Shown: one piece after another, positions 48,377-57,016 of the stretch
Numbering within the stretch: the first letter of the stretch is position 1
Layout: every line of letters begins with the position of its first letter
Assembly (NCBI GenBank): GCA_049644305.1
Contig: JBARRQ010000023.1
Span: forward strand, 43,014-107,013
Source: AC-32 sp049644305
Lineage (GTDB): Bacteria; Actinomycetota; Thermoleophilia; Gaiellales; Gaiellaceae
Direction of reading: 5' to 3'
DNA: 64,000 nucleotides
Notes under the pieces: model-generated
Seen by the model: the letters and a program-made list of their open reading frames with translations, nothing else
The model's database searches: none
What the model was told of the DNA's origin: nothing
Program-made: the position numbers and the translations under genes

Positions 48377-50085
48377 GCACGACGGGCTCGGTCGAAGCCG
48401 TGGTGGAGAGCCTTTGCGGGGACCTCTCGTCGATTCGCGCTCCACGAGGCGCCGAGCTCAATGCTCGTTCCTGGTCGACAGAAGCGCCGTTGCGCATGCT
48501 CCTCAACAACCTCGACAGCGAAGTCGCCGAGAGACCGGAGGAACTGATCGTCTACGGAGCGTCCGGAAAGGCCGCCCGTAGCCATGAGGCGTTGCGCGCG
48601 ATCGTGCGCTCGCTCCTCACACTCGGCGAGGACGAAACCCTGCTCGTCCAGAGCGGGAAGCCAGTCGCCGTTTTCCGCACGCAACCCACCGCTCCTCGCG
48701 TCCTGATCGCCAACTCGTTGCTCGTTCCGCGCTGGGCGACGTGGGAGGAGTTTCGCCGCCTCGAGGCGCTCGGCCTCACCATGTTCGGGCAGATGACGGC
48801 CGGTAGCTGGATCTACATCGGGACCCAAGGGATTCTGCAGGGTACGTACCAGACGTTTTCCGCAGCCGGCGAGATCCATTTTGGCTCACCGGAGCTCGCC
48901 GGACGTACGATTCTGACCGCGGGGCTCGGCGGGATGGGCGGGGCGCAACCGCTGGCCGGTACCCTCGCCGGCGCCGCCATTCTCTGCGTCGAGGTGGACG
49001 CGAGCCGCATCCGGAGGCGGCTCGAGACCGGGTATCTCGACGAAGCGACCGAGTCCATCGAGGACGCCCTCGACCGAATCCGCTCCGCGGCGCGGGAGAG
49101 GCGGCCCTTGTCCGTCGGCCTCCTGGGGAACGCGGCCGAGGTCGTGCCCGAGCTCGCAAGGCGTGGCGAGCCCTTCGACCTCATCACGGACCAAACGGCG
49201 GCGCACGATCCGCTGTACGGCTACGTGCCGGCCGGGCTGGCGGTAGATGCGGCTGCTGCGCTGCGCGAGGCGGATCCACACGAGTACCTCCGCCGAGCGC
49301 GAGACTCGATCCGTCTCCATGTCCTGGGCCTGCTGGAGTACGTCCGAGGCGGTAGCTATGTTTTCGATTATGGCAACAACCTGAGAGGTGAGGCCGCAGA
49401 GGCAGGCGTCGAGGATGCGTTCACATACCCGGGCTTTGTCCCGGCCTATATCCGGCCACTTTTCTGTCGGGGCGAAGGGCCCTTCCGGTGGGCGGCGCTC
49501 TCGGGTGACGCAGACGACATCCGAGCCATCGACGAGACGTTGCTCGATCTCTTCCCGGAGGATCGAGCGCTCCAACGCTGGTTGACGTTGGCTCCAGAGC
49601 GGGTCGTGTTTCAGGGGCTGCCCGCTCGGATCTGCTGGCTCGGCTACGGAGCGCGGGCCCGTGCGGGGCTCGCGATCAACGAGCTCGTCCGCGAAGGACA
49701 GGTCAAGGCGCCGGTCGTGATCGGCCGAGATCACTTGGACTCCGGCTCCGTCGCCTCTCCTTTCCGCGAAACGGAGGCAATGCGTGACGGTTCGGATGCG
49801 ATCGCCGATTGGCCGATCCTGAACGCGCTCGCAAACGTGGCCGCGGGGGCGACGTGGGTCAGCGTTCACCACGGCGGCGGCGTTGGGATCGGCAACTCGA
49901 TCCATGCCGGCATGGTGGTCGTGGCCGACGGGACCGACGACGCAGCGGAGCGGCTCGAGCGCGTGCTGACGACCGATCCGGGACTCGGGATCCTGCGGCA
50001 TGTCGACGCCGGCTACGAGGAGGCGATCGAAGCCGCGGATCGGCACGGGTTGGCCCCGCCGATGCCGCCCTCCAGCAGCGTGTGA
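48373..50085 (+). CDS. hutU: Urocanate hydratase
   Basis: NAD-containing urocanase, 570 residues, second enzyme of histidine degradation. Seen: NNLDSEVAERPEELIVYG, the NAD region GLGGMGGAQPLAG, LITDQTAAHDPLYGYVP, DYGNNLRGEA, the cysteine motif ARICWLGYGARA, DHLDSGSVASPFRET and HHGGGVGIGNSIHAG. The start is TTG 48373, overlapping the previous stop (TTGA). The longer open frame upstream overlaps the small membrane gene. The end overlaps hutI by GTGA. Confidence 0.95.
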   Translation: MSTTGSVEAVVESLCGDLSSIRAPRGAELNARSWSTEAPLRMLLNNLDSEVAERPEELIVYGASGKAARSHEALRAIVRSLLTLGEDETLLVQSGKPVAVFRTQPTAPRVLIANSLLVPRWATWEEFRRLEALGLTMFGQMTAGSWIYIGTQGILQGTYQTFSAAGEIHFGSPELAGRTILTAGLGGMGGAQPLAGTLAGAAILCVEVDASRIRRRLETGYLDEATESIEDALDRIRSAARERRPLSVGLLGNAAEVVPELARRGEPFDLITDQTAAHDPLYGYVPAGLAVDAAAALREADPHEYLRRARDSIRLHVLGLLEYVRGGSYVFDYGNNLRGEAAEAGVEDAFTYPGFVPAYIRPLFCRGEGPFRWAALSGDADDIRAIDETLLDLFPEDRALQRWLTLAPERVVFQGLPARICWLGYGARARAGLAINELVREGQVKAPVVIGRDHLDSGSVASPFRETEAMRDGSDAIADWPILNALANVAAGATWVSVHHGGGVGIGNSIHAGMVVVADGTDDAAERLERVLTTDPGLGILRHVDAGYEEAIEAADRHGLAPPMPPSSSV

Positions 50086-51329
50086 AGGCGGTCGACGCCC
50101 CCGGCGGCGAGCAGGCGCGCCTGCTGGTTCGGAACCTGGCTCAGCTCGTAACGCCCGCGGGCAGGGAGGCGCCGTTGCGGGGGAGACCTCTTGGCGAGGT
50201 CGACGTCGTGGACGACGCTTTCTTGCTCTGCGATCGAGGCAAGGTCGTCGCTGCTGGCCGCATGCGCGACCTCGAGGCGCCTCCCGGCGACCTCGTCGAG
50301 CTCGACGGGCGCGGCCTCAGCGCTGTCCCGGGACTCGTGGATTGCCATACGCACGCATGCTTCGCCGGCGATCGAGTGGAGGAGTTCGCCCTGCGCGCCT
50401 CGGGGGCGACCTACGAGGAGCTCCATGCGGCCGGCGGCGGGATCCTCTCGACGGTGCAGGCGACGCGAGCGGCCGGCGAAGCCGAGCTCCGCGCAGCTGT
50501 CCGACGCCACGCCGGTTGGATGCTGCGCGCTGGGACTACAACGTTCGAAGCGAAGTCGGGCTACGGCCTCGATCGCGACACTGAGCTGGCTTCGCTCCGC
50601 GCGATTGCGGACGCGGGCGGCAATCCGACCTGGCTCGGAGCGCATGCGATCCCGCCGGAGTTTGAGGACGGCGATGCCTACCTCGACTTCGCTCTGGCGG
50701 AGGTTCTGCCGGAAGCGGCCAGCCTCGCCGAATCGGCGGACGTGTTTCTGGAGCGAGGCGCATTCGACGTGCGCCAGGCGCGACGTTACCTCGGGGCGTG
50801 CCAAGCGGCCGGACTTGCCCTGCGACTGCACGGCGACCAGTTCACCGAGCAGGGTGCAATTCCCCTTGCCGTCGAGCTCGGAGCCCGTTCGGTCGACCAC
50901 CTCGAAGCTACGGGCGAGGAAGGCGTCCGCGCCCTGGCTGCCAGCGACGTCGTCGGCGTGCTGTTGCCCGCGAGCGCGCTCCTCCTCGATCGGCCGATGC
51001 CGCCCGCGCGGAAGCTCATCGACGCCGGAGCGGCTGTGGCGCTCGCGACCGACTTCAACCCCGGTAGCGCGTTCTGCGAGAGCTTGCCGCTCGTCTGCTC
51101 GCTTGCCTGCACGCAACTGCGGATGTCGCCGGCGGAGGCTCTCGGCGCCTGCACGGTCAACGCAGCGCACGTGCTGCACCGAGCGGGAATTGTTGGGCGT
51201 CTCGCGCCTGGCTACCAGGCGGATTTCGTCCTTCTGGAGGCGGCGGACTGGCGTCATCTCGCGTACCACGTCGCGGGCGACCTCGTCACGGCTGTTGCTC
51301 GAGCAGGCGAGGTCGTCTGGTCACGCTGA
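50082..51329 (+). CDS. hutI: Imidazolonepropionase
   Basis: Amidohydrolase-superfamily metal enzyme opening the imidazolone ring, 415 residues. Seen: the metal site VDCHTHACFAGDR, GGGILSTVQATR, TTTFEAKSGYGLD, LRLHGDQFTEQG, GARSVDHLEAT and ALATDFNPGSAFCES. GTG 50082 overlaps the hutU stop; the open frame upstream is a shadow of hutU. With ftcD, hutH and hutU this completes the route from histidine to glutamate plus formimino-tetrahydrofolate. Confidence 0.95.
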   Translation: MKAVDAPGGEQARLLVRNLAQLVTPAGREAPLRGRPLGEVDVVDDAFLLCDRGKVVAAGRMRDLEAPPGDLVELDGRGLSAVPGLVDCHTHACFAGDRVEEFALRASGATYEELHAAGGGILSTVQATRAAGEAELRAAVRRHAGWMLRAGTTTFEAKSGYGLDRDTELASLRAIADAGGNPTWLGAHAIPPEFEDGDAYLDFALAEVLPEAASLAESADVFLERGAFDVRQARRYLGACQAAGLALRLHGDQFTEQGAIPLAVELGARSVDHLEATGEEGVRALAASDVVGVLLPASALLLDRPMPPARKLIDAGAAVALATDFNPGSAFCESLPLVCSLACTQLRMSPAEALGACTVNAAHVLHRAGIVGRLAPGYQADFVLLEAADWRHLAYHVAGDLVTAVARAGEVVWSR

Positions 51330-51336
51330 GCGGCGC

Positions 51337-51342
51337 TACGCT
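51337..51342 (+). promoter_or_regulatory. -10 element TACGCT for leaderless 51350 gene
   Basis: TACGCT ends 7 bases before ATG 51350; no ribosome binding site. Confidence 0.5.
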
Positions 51343-51349
51343 AGTCGAA

Positions 51350-51781
51350 ATGGCTTCGCGCAAGCAGCGCCGCCGCCGCCAGAAAGAGCGGCGGCACGAT
51401 TACGAATACGTCTATGTCGACGACGAGGGCAAAGAGGTCGAAGTCGACTCAGCCGAGCTCGAGAAGCCCGCTCGGCGGGATGCCCGGAGCAGCAACGGCA
51501 AGAGAGAGACCAAGCGAAAGGACGGGCGCCGCGTCCGCAAGGTCGACCCGCCTTCCTGGAACCGGGTCGCACGGCGTGCGCTGATCTTCGCACCGCTGAT
51601 CTTTCTTGCGTTCTCGTTGTTGAGCCGAAAGCAGGCGATCGGAACGCGGGTCTTCGTCACTGCGCTCTACACCGGGTTCTTCATTCCTTTCATGTACCTG
51701 ATGGACCGCGCCATGTACCGCACGTACCTCAAGCGGACAGGACAGGGCCAACAACCCGCCCGGCCAGGACGGCGTCGCTAG
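51350..51781 (+). CDS. Small membrane protein with basic N-terminus
   Basis: 143 residues. The N-terminal about 65 are highly charged, with a very basic start (SRKQRRRRQKERRHDYEYVY), then an acidic patch and a second basic patch. Two membrane helices follow (LIFAPLIFLAFSLL and VFVTALYTGFFIPFMYLM), ending in a basic tail. No family is recognised; similar small proteins are common downstream of metabolic operons in this group. Its last 4 bases overlap the convergent cupin gene. Confidence 0.7.
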   Translation: MASRKQRRRRQKERRHDYEYVYVDDEGKEVEVDSAELEKPARRDARSSNGKRETKRKDGRRVRKVDPPSWNRVARRALIFAPLIFLAFSLLSRKQAIGTRVFVTALYTGFFIPFMYLMDRAMYRTYLKRTGQGQQPARPGRRR

Positions 51782-52131
51782 CCGGCCGGCTGCGCGGCCT
51801 GATCTTCGCCGCGGTAGTGCCCCCGCCCGGGCCACGGCGCAAGAAAGAGGAGGATACGAGCCCCTTGCTCGCTTGAGACGGAGCGCCGCTCGTCGGGCTC
51901 GAACGTAAAGAGGGTGCCTGGCGAGGCTTCGAAGATCTCTCCGGCTGTCTCAACGCGGACGTTTCCGTCGACGACGAGAACGAACGCATGCTCCTTGACC
52001 TGGTGCTCGCCGAGCTCCTGTCCTGGATCGAGCCCGATCAGGACGGCGCGCGCAGCGTCGTCGGAGTCGAGGACTACGGGGGAACGGCTCCCGCCTGGAG
52101 TGTCGATTTCGTGGAGATTCCAGCGATGCAT
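51778..52131 (-). CDS. Cupin-domain protein
   Basis: 117-residue single cupin. The first cupin motif reads GQELGEHQVKEHAFVLVVDG, with His and Glu metal ligands, and the second GEIFEASPGTLFTFEPDERR, in which the usual final His is absent. It is probably a small-molecule sensor or an isomerase-like protein; function unknown. ATG 52131 is chosen because TAGGAT lies 7 bases upstream; the longer frame to 52221 is not conserved and runs into the repeat region. Confidence 0.75.
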   Translation of the reverse strand: MHRWNLHEIDTPGGSRSPVVLDSDDAARAVLIGLDPGQELGEHQVKEHAFVLVVDGNVRVETAGEIFEASPGTLFTFEPDERRSVSSEQGARILLFLAPWPGRGHYRGEDQAAQPAG

Positions 52132-52138
52132 CGCCGCG

Positions 52139-52144
52139 ATCCTA
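52139..52144 (-). promoter_or_regulatory. -10 element TAGGAT for leaderless cupin gene
   Basis: On the minus strand TAGGAT (52144-52139) ends 7 bases before ATG 52131. Confidence 0.5.
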
Positions 52145-52212
52145 ACCGGTCGCCGCGGCACGGCTCGCTCTCGGAGGCCCTCCTGCAACCGGCACTCTTT
52201 CGGCACAATCGC

Positions 52213-52274
52213 GTCACTCACGCGTGCGCGCTCCGCCGATAGGCTCGCAGCGGGGAGGAGGCTGGGCGCGCCTT
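52213..52274 (+). repeat. Dispersed intergenic repeat, copy 5
   Basis: Plus orientation: GTCACTCACGCGTGCGCGC, then CCGATAGGCTCGCAGCGGGG and AGGAGGCTGGGCGCGCC. It sits in the divergent space between the cupin and the hydrolase-hisS-aspS operon and belongs to the CGCAG subfamily with copy 3. Confidence 0.75.
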
Positions 52275-52299
52275 AAGAAGGGGCGTGGCAAGGACAAAT

Positions 52300-52318
52300 C
52301 GCGGGCGAGAAACCCGCG
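52300..52318 (+). repeat. Small hairpin in the hisS operon leader
   Basis: CGCGGG (52300-52305) pairs with CCCGCG (52313-52318) around a 7-base loop CGAGAAA. It lies between repeat copy 5 and the TAGACT promoter. No T-box features were seen. Confidence 0.4.
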
Positions 52319-52352
52319 CCAGGCCCGACGGTGGCGCGGCGCACGGCGCCGT

Positions 52353-52358
52353 TAGACT
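52353..52358 (+). promoter_or_regulatory. -10 element TAGACT of the hydrolase-hisS-aspS operon
   Basis: TAGACT lies 9 bases before a GTG (52368) that opens a 4-codon reading frame ending in TGA over the start codon of the hydrolase gene (GTGA at 52379). Confidence 0.5.
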
Positions 52359-52367
52359 CAGCCTCCG

Positions 52368-52382
52368 GTGAACGCCGCGTGA
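52368..52382 (+). other. Possible four-codon leader ORF
   Basis: GTGAACGCCGCGTGA encodes Val(start)-Asn-Ala-Ala. Its stop overlaps the GTG of the next gene in the same NTGA manner as real genes here. If translated, it would deliver ribosomes to the downstream start on a leaderless transcript. Confidence 0.3.
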
Positions 52383-53017
52383 GCATCGTCGTCGACCGTT
52401 ACGAGCTCGGCCCGATCGGGACGAACTGCTACGCGGTCCGTTCCTCCCGCGCCGCCGAGGAGACGGTCGTGATCGATCCGAGCGGGGAAGCCGCTCACCT
52501 TCGCCTGGAGCTCGCGGGCCTGGGTGCTCGCTGCGCAGCGATTCTGATCACGCACGGGCACTGGGACCATCTCCTCGGCGTGGCCGATCTTGCCGAGGGC
52601 ACGGGGGCGCCGGTGTACATGGCCGAGGATGAACGGGCGTTGCTCGAGAACCTGCCGGACCTCGTTCCCGCGGGCGTACAGGCGCGGCCGTTCACAGCGA
52701 ACGTGTTCCTCCGCGGCGACGAGATCCTCGAGCTGGCCGGCATCACGTTCGAGACGCTGCGAGTGCCCGGTCACTCACCCGGCCATCTTGCCTACTACGC
52801 CGACGGCTCACTCTTCTCCGGCGATGTGCTCTTCTCGGGATCTGTCGGCCGGACTGATCTGCCGGGAGGCGACTGGGACACGCTCGTCGAGACGCTGCGG
52901 GCGCTCACCGAGCGTCTTCCGCCGGAGACCGTCGTCTACTCCGGCCACGGCCCGCCGACGACACTCGGCGCGGAGCTCGCGCGCAACCCGTTCCTGGCTC
53001 CTCTGCGCGCCTCGTGA
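52379..53017 (+). CDS. Metallo-beta-lactamase fold hydrolase (glyoxalase II-like)
   Basis: 212-residue MBL-fold enzyme. The metal motif is THGHWDHLLG, followed by the second-site residues VPGHSPGHLAYY, the bridging Asp in LFSGDVLFSGSVGRTD and the last His in YSGHGPPT. The group includes glyoxalase II-type thioesterases; the small size is like YcbL proteins. GTG 52379 is preferred over GTG 52331, which lies upstream of the -10 element. The stop overlaps hisS by GTGA; an MBL hydrolase upstream of hisS is a recurring actinobacterial arrangement. Confidence 0.88.
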   Translation: MSIVVDRYELGPIGTNCYAVRSSRAAEETVVIDPSGEAAHLRLELAGLGARCAAILITHGHWDHLLGVADLAEGTGAPVYMAEDERALLENLPDLVPAGVQARPFTANVFLRGDEILELAGITFETLRVPGHSPGHLAYYADGSLFSGDVLFSGSVGRTDLPGGDWDTLVETLRALTERLPPETVVYSGHGPPTTLGAELARNPFLAPLRAS

Positions 53018-54249
53018 CGATCTTCGAGGCGCCTCGCGGCACACACGACATCCTTCCCGCCGAGCAGCCGCTCTGGCGTCTCGTTGTCGGCGAGGCCGAG
53101 CGACTCTGCTCGCTCTACGGATACCGGGCGATCCAAACGCCTGCCTTCGAGGACACCGGGCTCTTCCAGCGGACCTCCGGCGCGGGCTCCGACATCGTGC
53201 AGAAGGAGATGTACACGTTCGAGGACAGGGGAGGACGTTCGCTGACGCTTCGGCCCGAGGCGACGGCCCCGATCGCGCGCGCGTACCTCGAGCACGGTCT
53301 GCACCGGGAAGGACAGCCGGCCAAGCTCTACACGATCGCCACGATGTACCGGTACTCCGCGCCGCAGCGGGGGCGGTTCCGCGAGCACTGGCAGCTCTCG
53401 GCAGAGGCAATCGGCTCCGCCGACCCAGCGATCGATGCCGAGCTGATCCAGCTCTATGACGAGCTGCTCGCGCGGCTCGGCATCACCAACTACGAGCTGC
53501 TGCTCAACTCGATCGGCGACTCACGCTGCCGGCCCGCTTACCTCGAGCGCCTGACGGCCTGGCTGGACAAGCACGAGGACGTCCTCGACGACGACGCCCG
53601 CCAGAAGCGCGCCAGCAACCCGCTGCGAGTCTTCGACGTCAAGAGCCTCAAGGTCCAGAAAGCCTTAGCCGACGCGCCGAAGATCGGGGAGGCGCTCTGT
53701 GACGAGTGCCGGGCCCATTTCGACGAGGTTCGGGCGCATCTCGACAACTATGCGATCGAGTACACGTTGAAGCCGACGCTCGTGCGCGGACTTGACTACT
53801 ACACACGAACGGCCTTCGAGTTCGTGGACGAGGCGATCGGAGCGCAGAGCTCGATTTGCGGCGGCGGCCGCTACGACGGCCTGATCGAGGAGCTCGGAGG
53901 CAAGCCCACCCCCGGCATCGGCTTCGGCGCCGGGATCGAACGGCTCCTGCTCTCCCTGGAGGCCGCCGGCGTCACCGCCGAGCAGACCGGCCTGGACATC
54001 TTCGTGGCGCTACTGGAGGCAGACCACAAGCCGCGCGTGCTCCCCCTCGTGGCCGAGCTTCGACGGGCCGGCCTGCGCACCGAGGTCGACTACGGAGGCC
54101 GAACGCTGAAAGGCCAGCTGACGCACGCCGGACGGCTGGGCGCGGAAACAATCGTCGAGTGGGGACCGGAAACGTCCACCGTTCGGCGCCGCGGGCAGCC
54201 CGATGAGGAGGTTCCGACCGCCGAGCTCCCGGAGAGGCTGAGGCGATGA
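53014..54249 (+). CDS. hisS: Histidyl-tRNA synthetase
   Basis: Class II synthetase, 411 residues. Motif 1 region GTHDILPAEQPLW, motif 2 MYRYSAPQRGRFREHWQL, the histidine-specific boxes LVRGLDYYTRTAFEF and GGGRYDGLIEELGG, and motif 3 GFGAGIERLLLSL are complete. The C-terminal anticodon domain follows (LDIFVALLEADHKPRVL). GTG start overlaps the upstream gene; the stop overlaps aspS by ATGA. Translational coupling suggests matched amounts of HisRS and AspRS. Confidence 0.96.
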   Translation: MTIFEAPRGTHDILPAEQPLWRLVVGEAERLCSLYGYRAIQTPAFEDTGLFQRTSGAGSDIVQKEMYTFEDRGGRSLTLRPEATAPIARAYLEHGLHREGQPAKLYTIATMYRYSAPQRGRFREHWQLSAEAIGSADPAIDAELIQLYDELLARLGITNYELLLNSIGDSRCRPAYLERLTAWLDKHEDVLDDDARQKRASNPLRVFDVKSLKVQKALADAPKIGEALCDECRAHFDEVRAHLDNYAIEYTLKPTLVRGLDYYTRTAFEFVDEAIGAQSSICGGGRYDGLIEELGGKPTPGIGFGAGIERLLLSLEAAGVTAEQTGLDIFVALLEADHKPRVLPLVAELRRAGLRTEVDYGGRTLKGQLTHAGRLGAETIVEWGPETSTVRRRGQPDEEVPTAELPERLRR

Positions 54250-55991
54250 GCTGGCGGGATATCGGCGCGGGCGAGCTCCGTAAGGAGCATGTCGGAGAAC
54301 GTCATACGCTCGCCGGCTGGGCGGCGCGCCGGCGCGACCACGGCGGGCTCGTCTTCATCGACCTGCGCGACTCGAGCGGTATCGGGCAGCTCGTCGTCAA
54401 TCCCGAGCGGGGCGGCGACGCCGCTGCGGCGGCCCGCGAGGTCCGAAACGAGTTCGTCCTCCAGGCCGAGGGGGAGGTCGTCGCCCGCGCGCCTGAGAAC
54501 GTCAACCCCGGGCTGTCGACCGGCGAAGTGGAGCTTCAAGTCGATCGGCTCGAGATTGTCTCGAGGTGCCCCCCGCTTCCGTTCCAGCTCGACGAGGAGG
54601 GTGTGGACGAGACGCTTCGGCTGCGTTATCGCTGGATCGACCTGCGCCGGCCGCGACTTCAGCGCAACCTCCGGCTGCGGGCGCGGATGGTCTCGACGAT
54701 CAGGCGCGTGATGGAAGCGGCAGGGTTCCTCGAGATCGAGACGCCGATCCTGTTCAAGCCCACGCCGGAGGGCGCGCGCGACTTCCTCGTCCCCTCTCGC
54801 CTGCAGAAGGGTCGCTTCTTTGCCCTTCCGCAGTCGCCGCAGATCCTCAAGCAGCTTCTCGTGATCGCCGGCTTCGAACGCTACTTCCAGATCGCACGGT
54901 GCTTCCGGGACGAGGATCTCCGAGCCGACCGGGTCCAGGAGCTGACGCAGCTGGACGTGGAGATGGCCTTCCCGGACGTCGAGTTCGTGATTGCTCTGAT
55001 GGAGCAGATGCTGACCGACGTCTGGCGCGAGTGCCTCGATCGCGAGCTCGAGACGCCGTTCCCTCGAATGTCTTACGCGGACTCGATGCTCCGCTACGGG
55101 ACCGACAAGCCCGACTTGCGCTACGGCCTCGAGATACGCGACTTCACCGCCGAGACGCGCGGTTCCGGCTTCAACGTCTTCGCGGGGGCTCCGGCAGTTC
55201 GCTTCTTGACCGCGCCGCAGGAGCTTTCGCGTGCGGAGCTCGCCGATCTTGAGGAGTTCGCGAAGACATGGGGCGCGAAGGGCCTGGCCTACGTCGTGCA
55301 CGACGAGCAAGGCGAGCCCCGGTCACCGATCCTCAAGTTTCTGTCCGAGCCCGAGCTCGAGGCAATCAGGGCCGAGCCTGGCTCGACGGTTCTCTTCGGA
55401 GCCGACGAGCCGGACGTGGTGGCGCGGGTACTGGGCGCGGTACGCCAGCACCTCGCCGAGCGGCTCGGGCTGATCCCGGACACCGTCTGGCAGTTCGTGT
55501 GGATCACCGACTTCCCGCTGTTCGCGTGGTCGGAGGAGGAGCAGCGTTGGACCGCGCAGCACCATCCATTCACGAGGCCGACGCCGGAGTCGGAGGCGCT
55601 GCTCGAGTCCGACCCCGGCGCCGCCCTTGGGATCGCCTACGACCTGGTCGGGAACGGCGAAGAGCTCGGCGGCGGCTCTGTCAGGATCCATGAATCCGAG
55701 CTCCAGGCACGGGTCTTCGACGTGCTCGAGCTCACGCCCGACCAGCAGAAGGCGCGCTTTGGCTTCCTGCTCGAGGCTCTCCGGATGGGAGCGCCGCCGC
55801 ACGGTGGGATTGCCTTCGGCATCGACCGGATGTTGATGGTGCTCGCACAGGAGTCGAACCTTCGCGACACGGTCGCCTTCCCGAAGAACCAGGCTGGCGT
55901 GGACCCGATGAGCGGCGCGCCCTCACCTGTCGAGGAGGATCAGCTGGCCGAGCTTGGAATTCGGCTCTCTCCGCAGGATGGAGAGCCCTAA
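54246..55991 (+). CDS. aspS: Aspartyl-tRNA synthetase, bacterial type
   Basis: 581-residue class II synthetase: N-terminal OB-fold anticodon domain (ERHTLAGWAARRRDHGGLVF), catalytic domain with motif 1, motif 2 FQIARCFRDEDLRADRVQE, and motif 3 GIAFGIDRMLMVL. The inserted GAD domain typical of bacterial AspRS spans roughly residues 285-410. DSMLRYGTDKPDLR is the usual hinge sequence before GAD. No stem of an archaeal-type enzyme. The 74 bases to the next gene hold a weak promoter candidate (CATACT at 56023-56028). Confidence 0.96.
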   Translation: MSWRDIGAGELRKEHVGERHTLAGWAARRRDHGGLVFIDLRDSSGIGQLVVNPERGGDAAAAAREVRNEFVLQAEGEVVARAPENVNPGLSTGEVELQVDRLEIVSRCPPLPFQLDEEGVDETLRLRYRWIDLRRPRLQRNLRLRARMVSTIRRVMEAAGFLEIETPILFKPTPEGARDFLVPSRLQKGRFFALPQSPQILKQLLVIAGFERYFQIARCFRDEDLRADRVQELTQLDVEMAFPDVEFVIALMEQMLTDVWRECLDRELETPFPRMSYADSMLRYGTDKPDLRYGLEIRDFTAETRGSGFNVFAGAPAVRFLTAPQELSRAELADLEEFAKTWGAKGLAYVVHDEQGEPRSPILKFLSEPELEAIRAEPGSTVLFGADEPDVVARVLGAVRQHLAERLGLIPDTVWQFVWITDFPLFAWSEEEQRWTAQHHPFTRPTPESEALLESDPGAALGIAYDLVGNGEELGGGSVRIHESELQARVFDVLELTPDQQKARFGFLLEALRMGAPPHGGIAFGIDRMLMVLAQESNLRDTVAFPKNQAGVDPMSGAPSPVEEDQLAELGIRLSPQDGEP

Positions 55992-56065
55992 CGTCCCGGT
56001 GTTCAGACGCCGGTTCAGCAGTCATACTTGAGTCCCGCACGTCGAGCAGGAGGGCGAGGAGGCGC

Positions 56066-57007
56066 ATGGCAACGGAAGGTCAAGGTAGGGCTTCGGCTCG
56101 GGCGACCCCGGCGCTCACGTCGCTGCCGCGGGTCGAAGATTTGCCGGGCGCGGCCGACGGGTACGACCGGGACAAGGTTCGCGAGGCCTTCGAGGCCTTC
56201 CGGCGCCACACGACGCAGCTCCAGGTTCAGCTCCGCGTGCTTCAGGCCGCAGGCCAGAGCGGAATCGAGCCGACGGGCCACGCCGTGCGCATGGATGCCC
56301 TTCACCTGATCCGTGCCGCCGCGGAAATGGCAGACACGATCGAGCGCGACGCTCAGAACGCATCCGCTGCCCAGTTGCGCCGCACGGAGGAGGAGGTCAC
56401 CCGGCGCCAGCATGAGCTTCAGGAGCGCGAAGGCGAGGTCGAGCGTTATCGAGGCGAGAGCGAGCGCCAGCGCGCCGAGATGCTGAACGCGGCGAAAGCC
56501 GAGGCCCGCCAGACGGTGCAGGACGCCCAGCAGCAGTCGGCGCAGGAGATCAAGGAGGCCGAGTCCCGTGCCGCCCGTCTCCTCGAGCAGGCGCGTCATC
56601 AGGCGACGGAGCTGACGAACTCGGCCCGGGCCGAGGTCGAGCAAACCCTCGAGTGGGCCCGCGCGCAGGCGGGCACGATCATCCACCGCGCCCAGGAAGG
56701 CGCTGAGCAACTTCTCGGCGCGGCCGGTCTCGGCGATGAACGCGTCGGCAGCGTCGCTCAGTCGATCGCCGACGCCGCGGAGGCCGCGGCCAACGCGAGC
56801 CGCGGCCGCGAGCAACGAGAGTCGCTCCGCGCTCCAGAAGAGGAACCGCGCAGCGCCAAGCCGAGGGCGGGAGTCGAGGAGATTTCAGAACCGCCGCTCT
56901 CGGCACCTGTCTCGCCTGGCCCTTCACCGCCGTCTCCGCCCGTGGCTGAAGACGCCGGTCCCGAGCACGGGACCGAGGCGGAGGGCGACGGCCAAGACGA
57001 CGGCTAG
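56066..57007 (+). CDS. DivIVA-like coiled-coil protein
   Basis: 313 residues. A short globular start (GYDRDKVREAFEAFRRHTTQ) precedes a long coiled coil (about residues 85-230) rich in Ala, Glu and Arg, with repeating A-E-A-R heptads and a phospho-like AEARQTVQDAQQQSAQEIKEA stretch (read in parts). A disordered Pro/Ser/Glu tail follows. The pattern resembles DivIVA or Wag31-type scaffold proteins of cell poles, but no DivIVA signature motif is certain. GGAGG-type sites (GGAGG 56056-56060) precede the ATG. Confidence 0.7.
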   Translation: MATEGQGRASARATPALTSLPRVEDLPGAADGYDRDKVREAFEAFRRHTTQLQVQLRVLQAAGQSGIEPTGHAVRMDALHLIRAAAEMADTIERDAQNASAAQLRRTEEEVTRRQHELQEREGEVERYRGESERQRAEMLNAAKAEARQTVQDAQQQSAQEIKEAESRAARLLEQARHQATELTNSARAEVEQTLEWARAQAGTIIHRAQEGAEQLLGAAGLGDERVGSVAQSIADAAEAAANASRGREQRESLRAPEEEPRSAKPRAGVEEISEPPLSAPVSPGPSPPSPPVAEDAGPEHGTEAEGDGQDDG

Positions 57008-57010
57008 GCT
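57005..57010 (+). promoter_or_regulatory. -10 element TAGGCT for leaderless 57017 gene
   Basis: TAGGCT begins at the stop codon of the coiled-coil gene (TAG 57005-57007) and ends 6 bases before GTG 57017. Confidence 0.45.
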
Positions 57011-57016
57011 CTCAGC

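Noticed and set aside
52275..52378. T-box leader for hisS-aspS
   Set aside because: No specifier loop or T-box bulge sequence (TGGN with flanking AGGGTGGNACCGCG type) was found; only one small hairpin is present.
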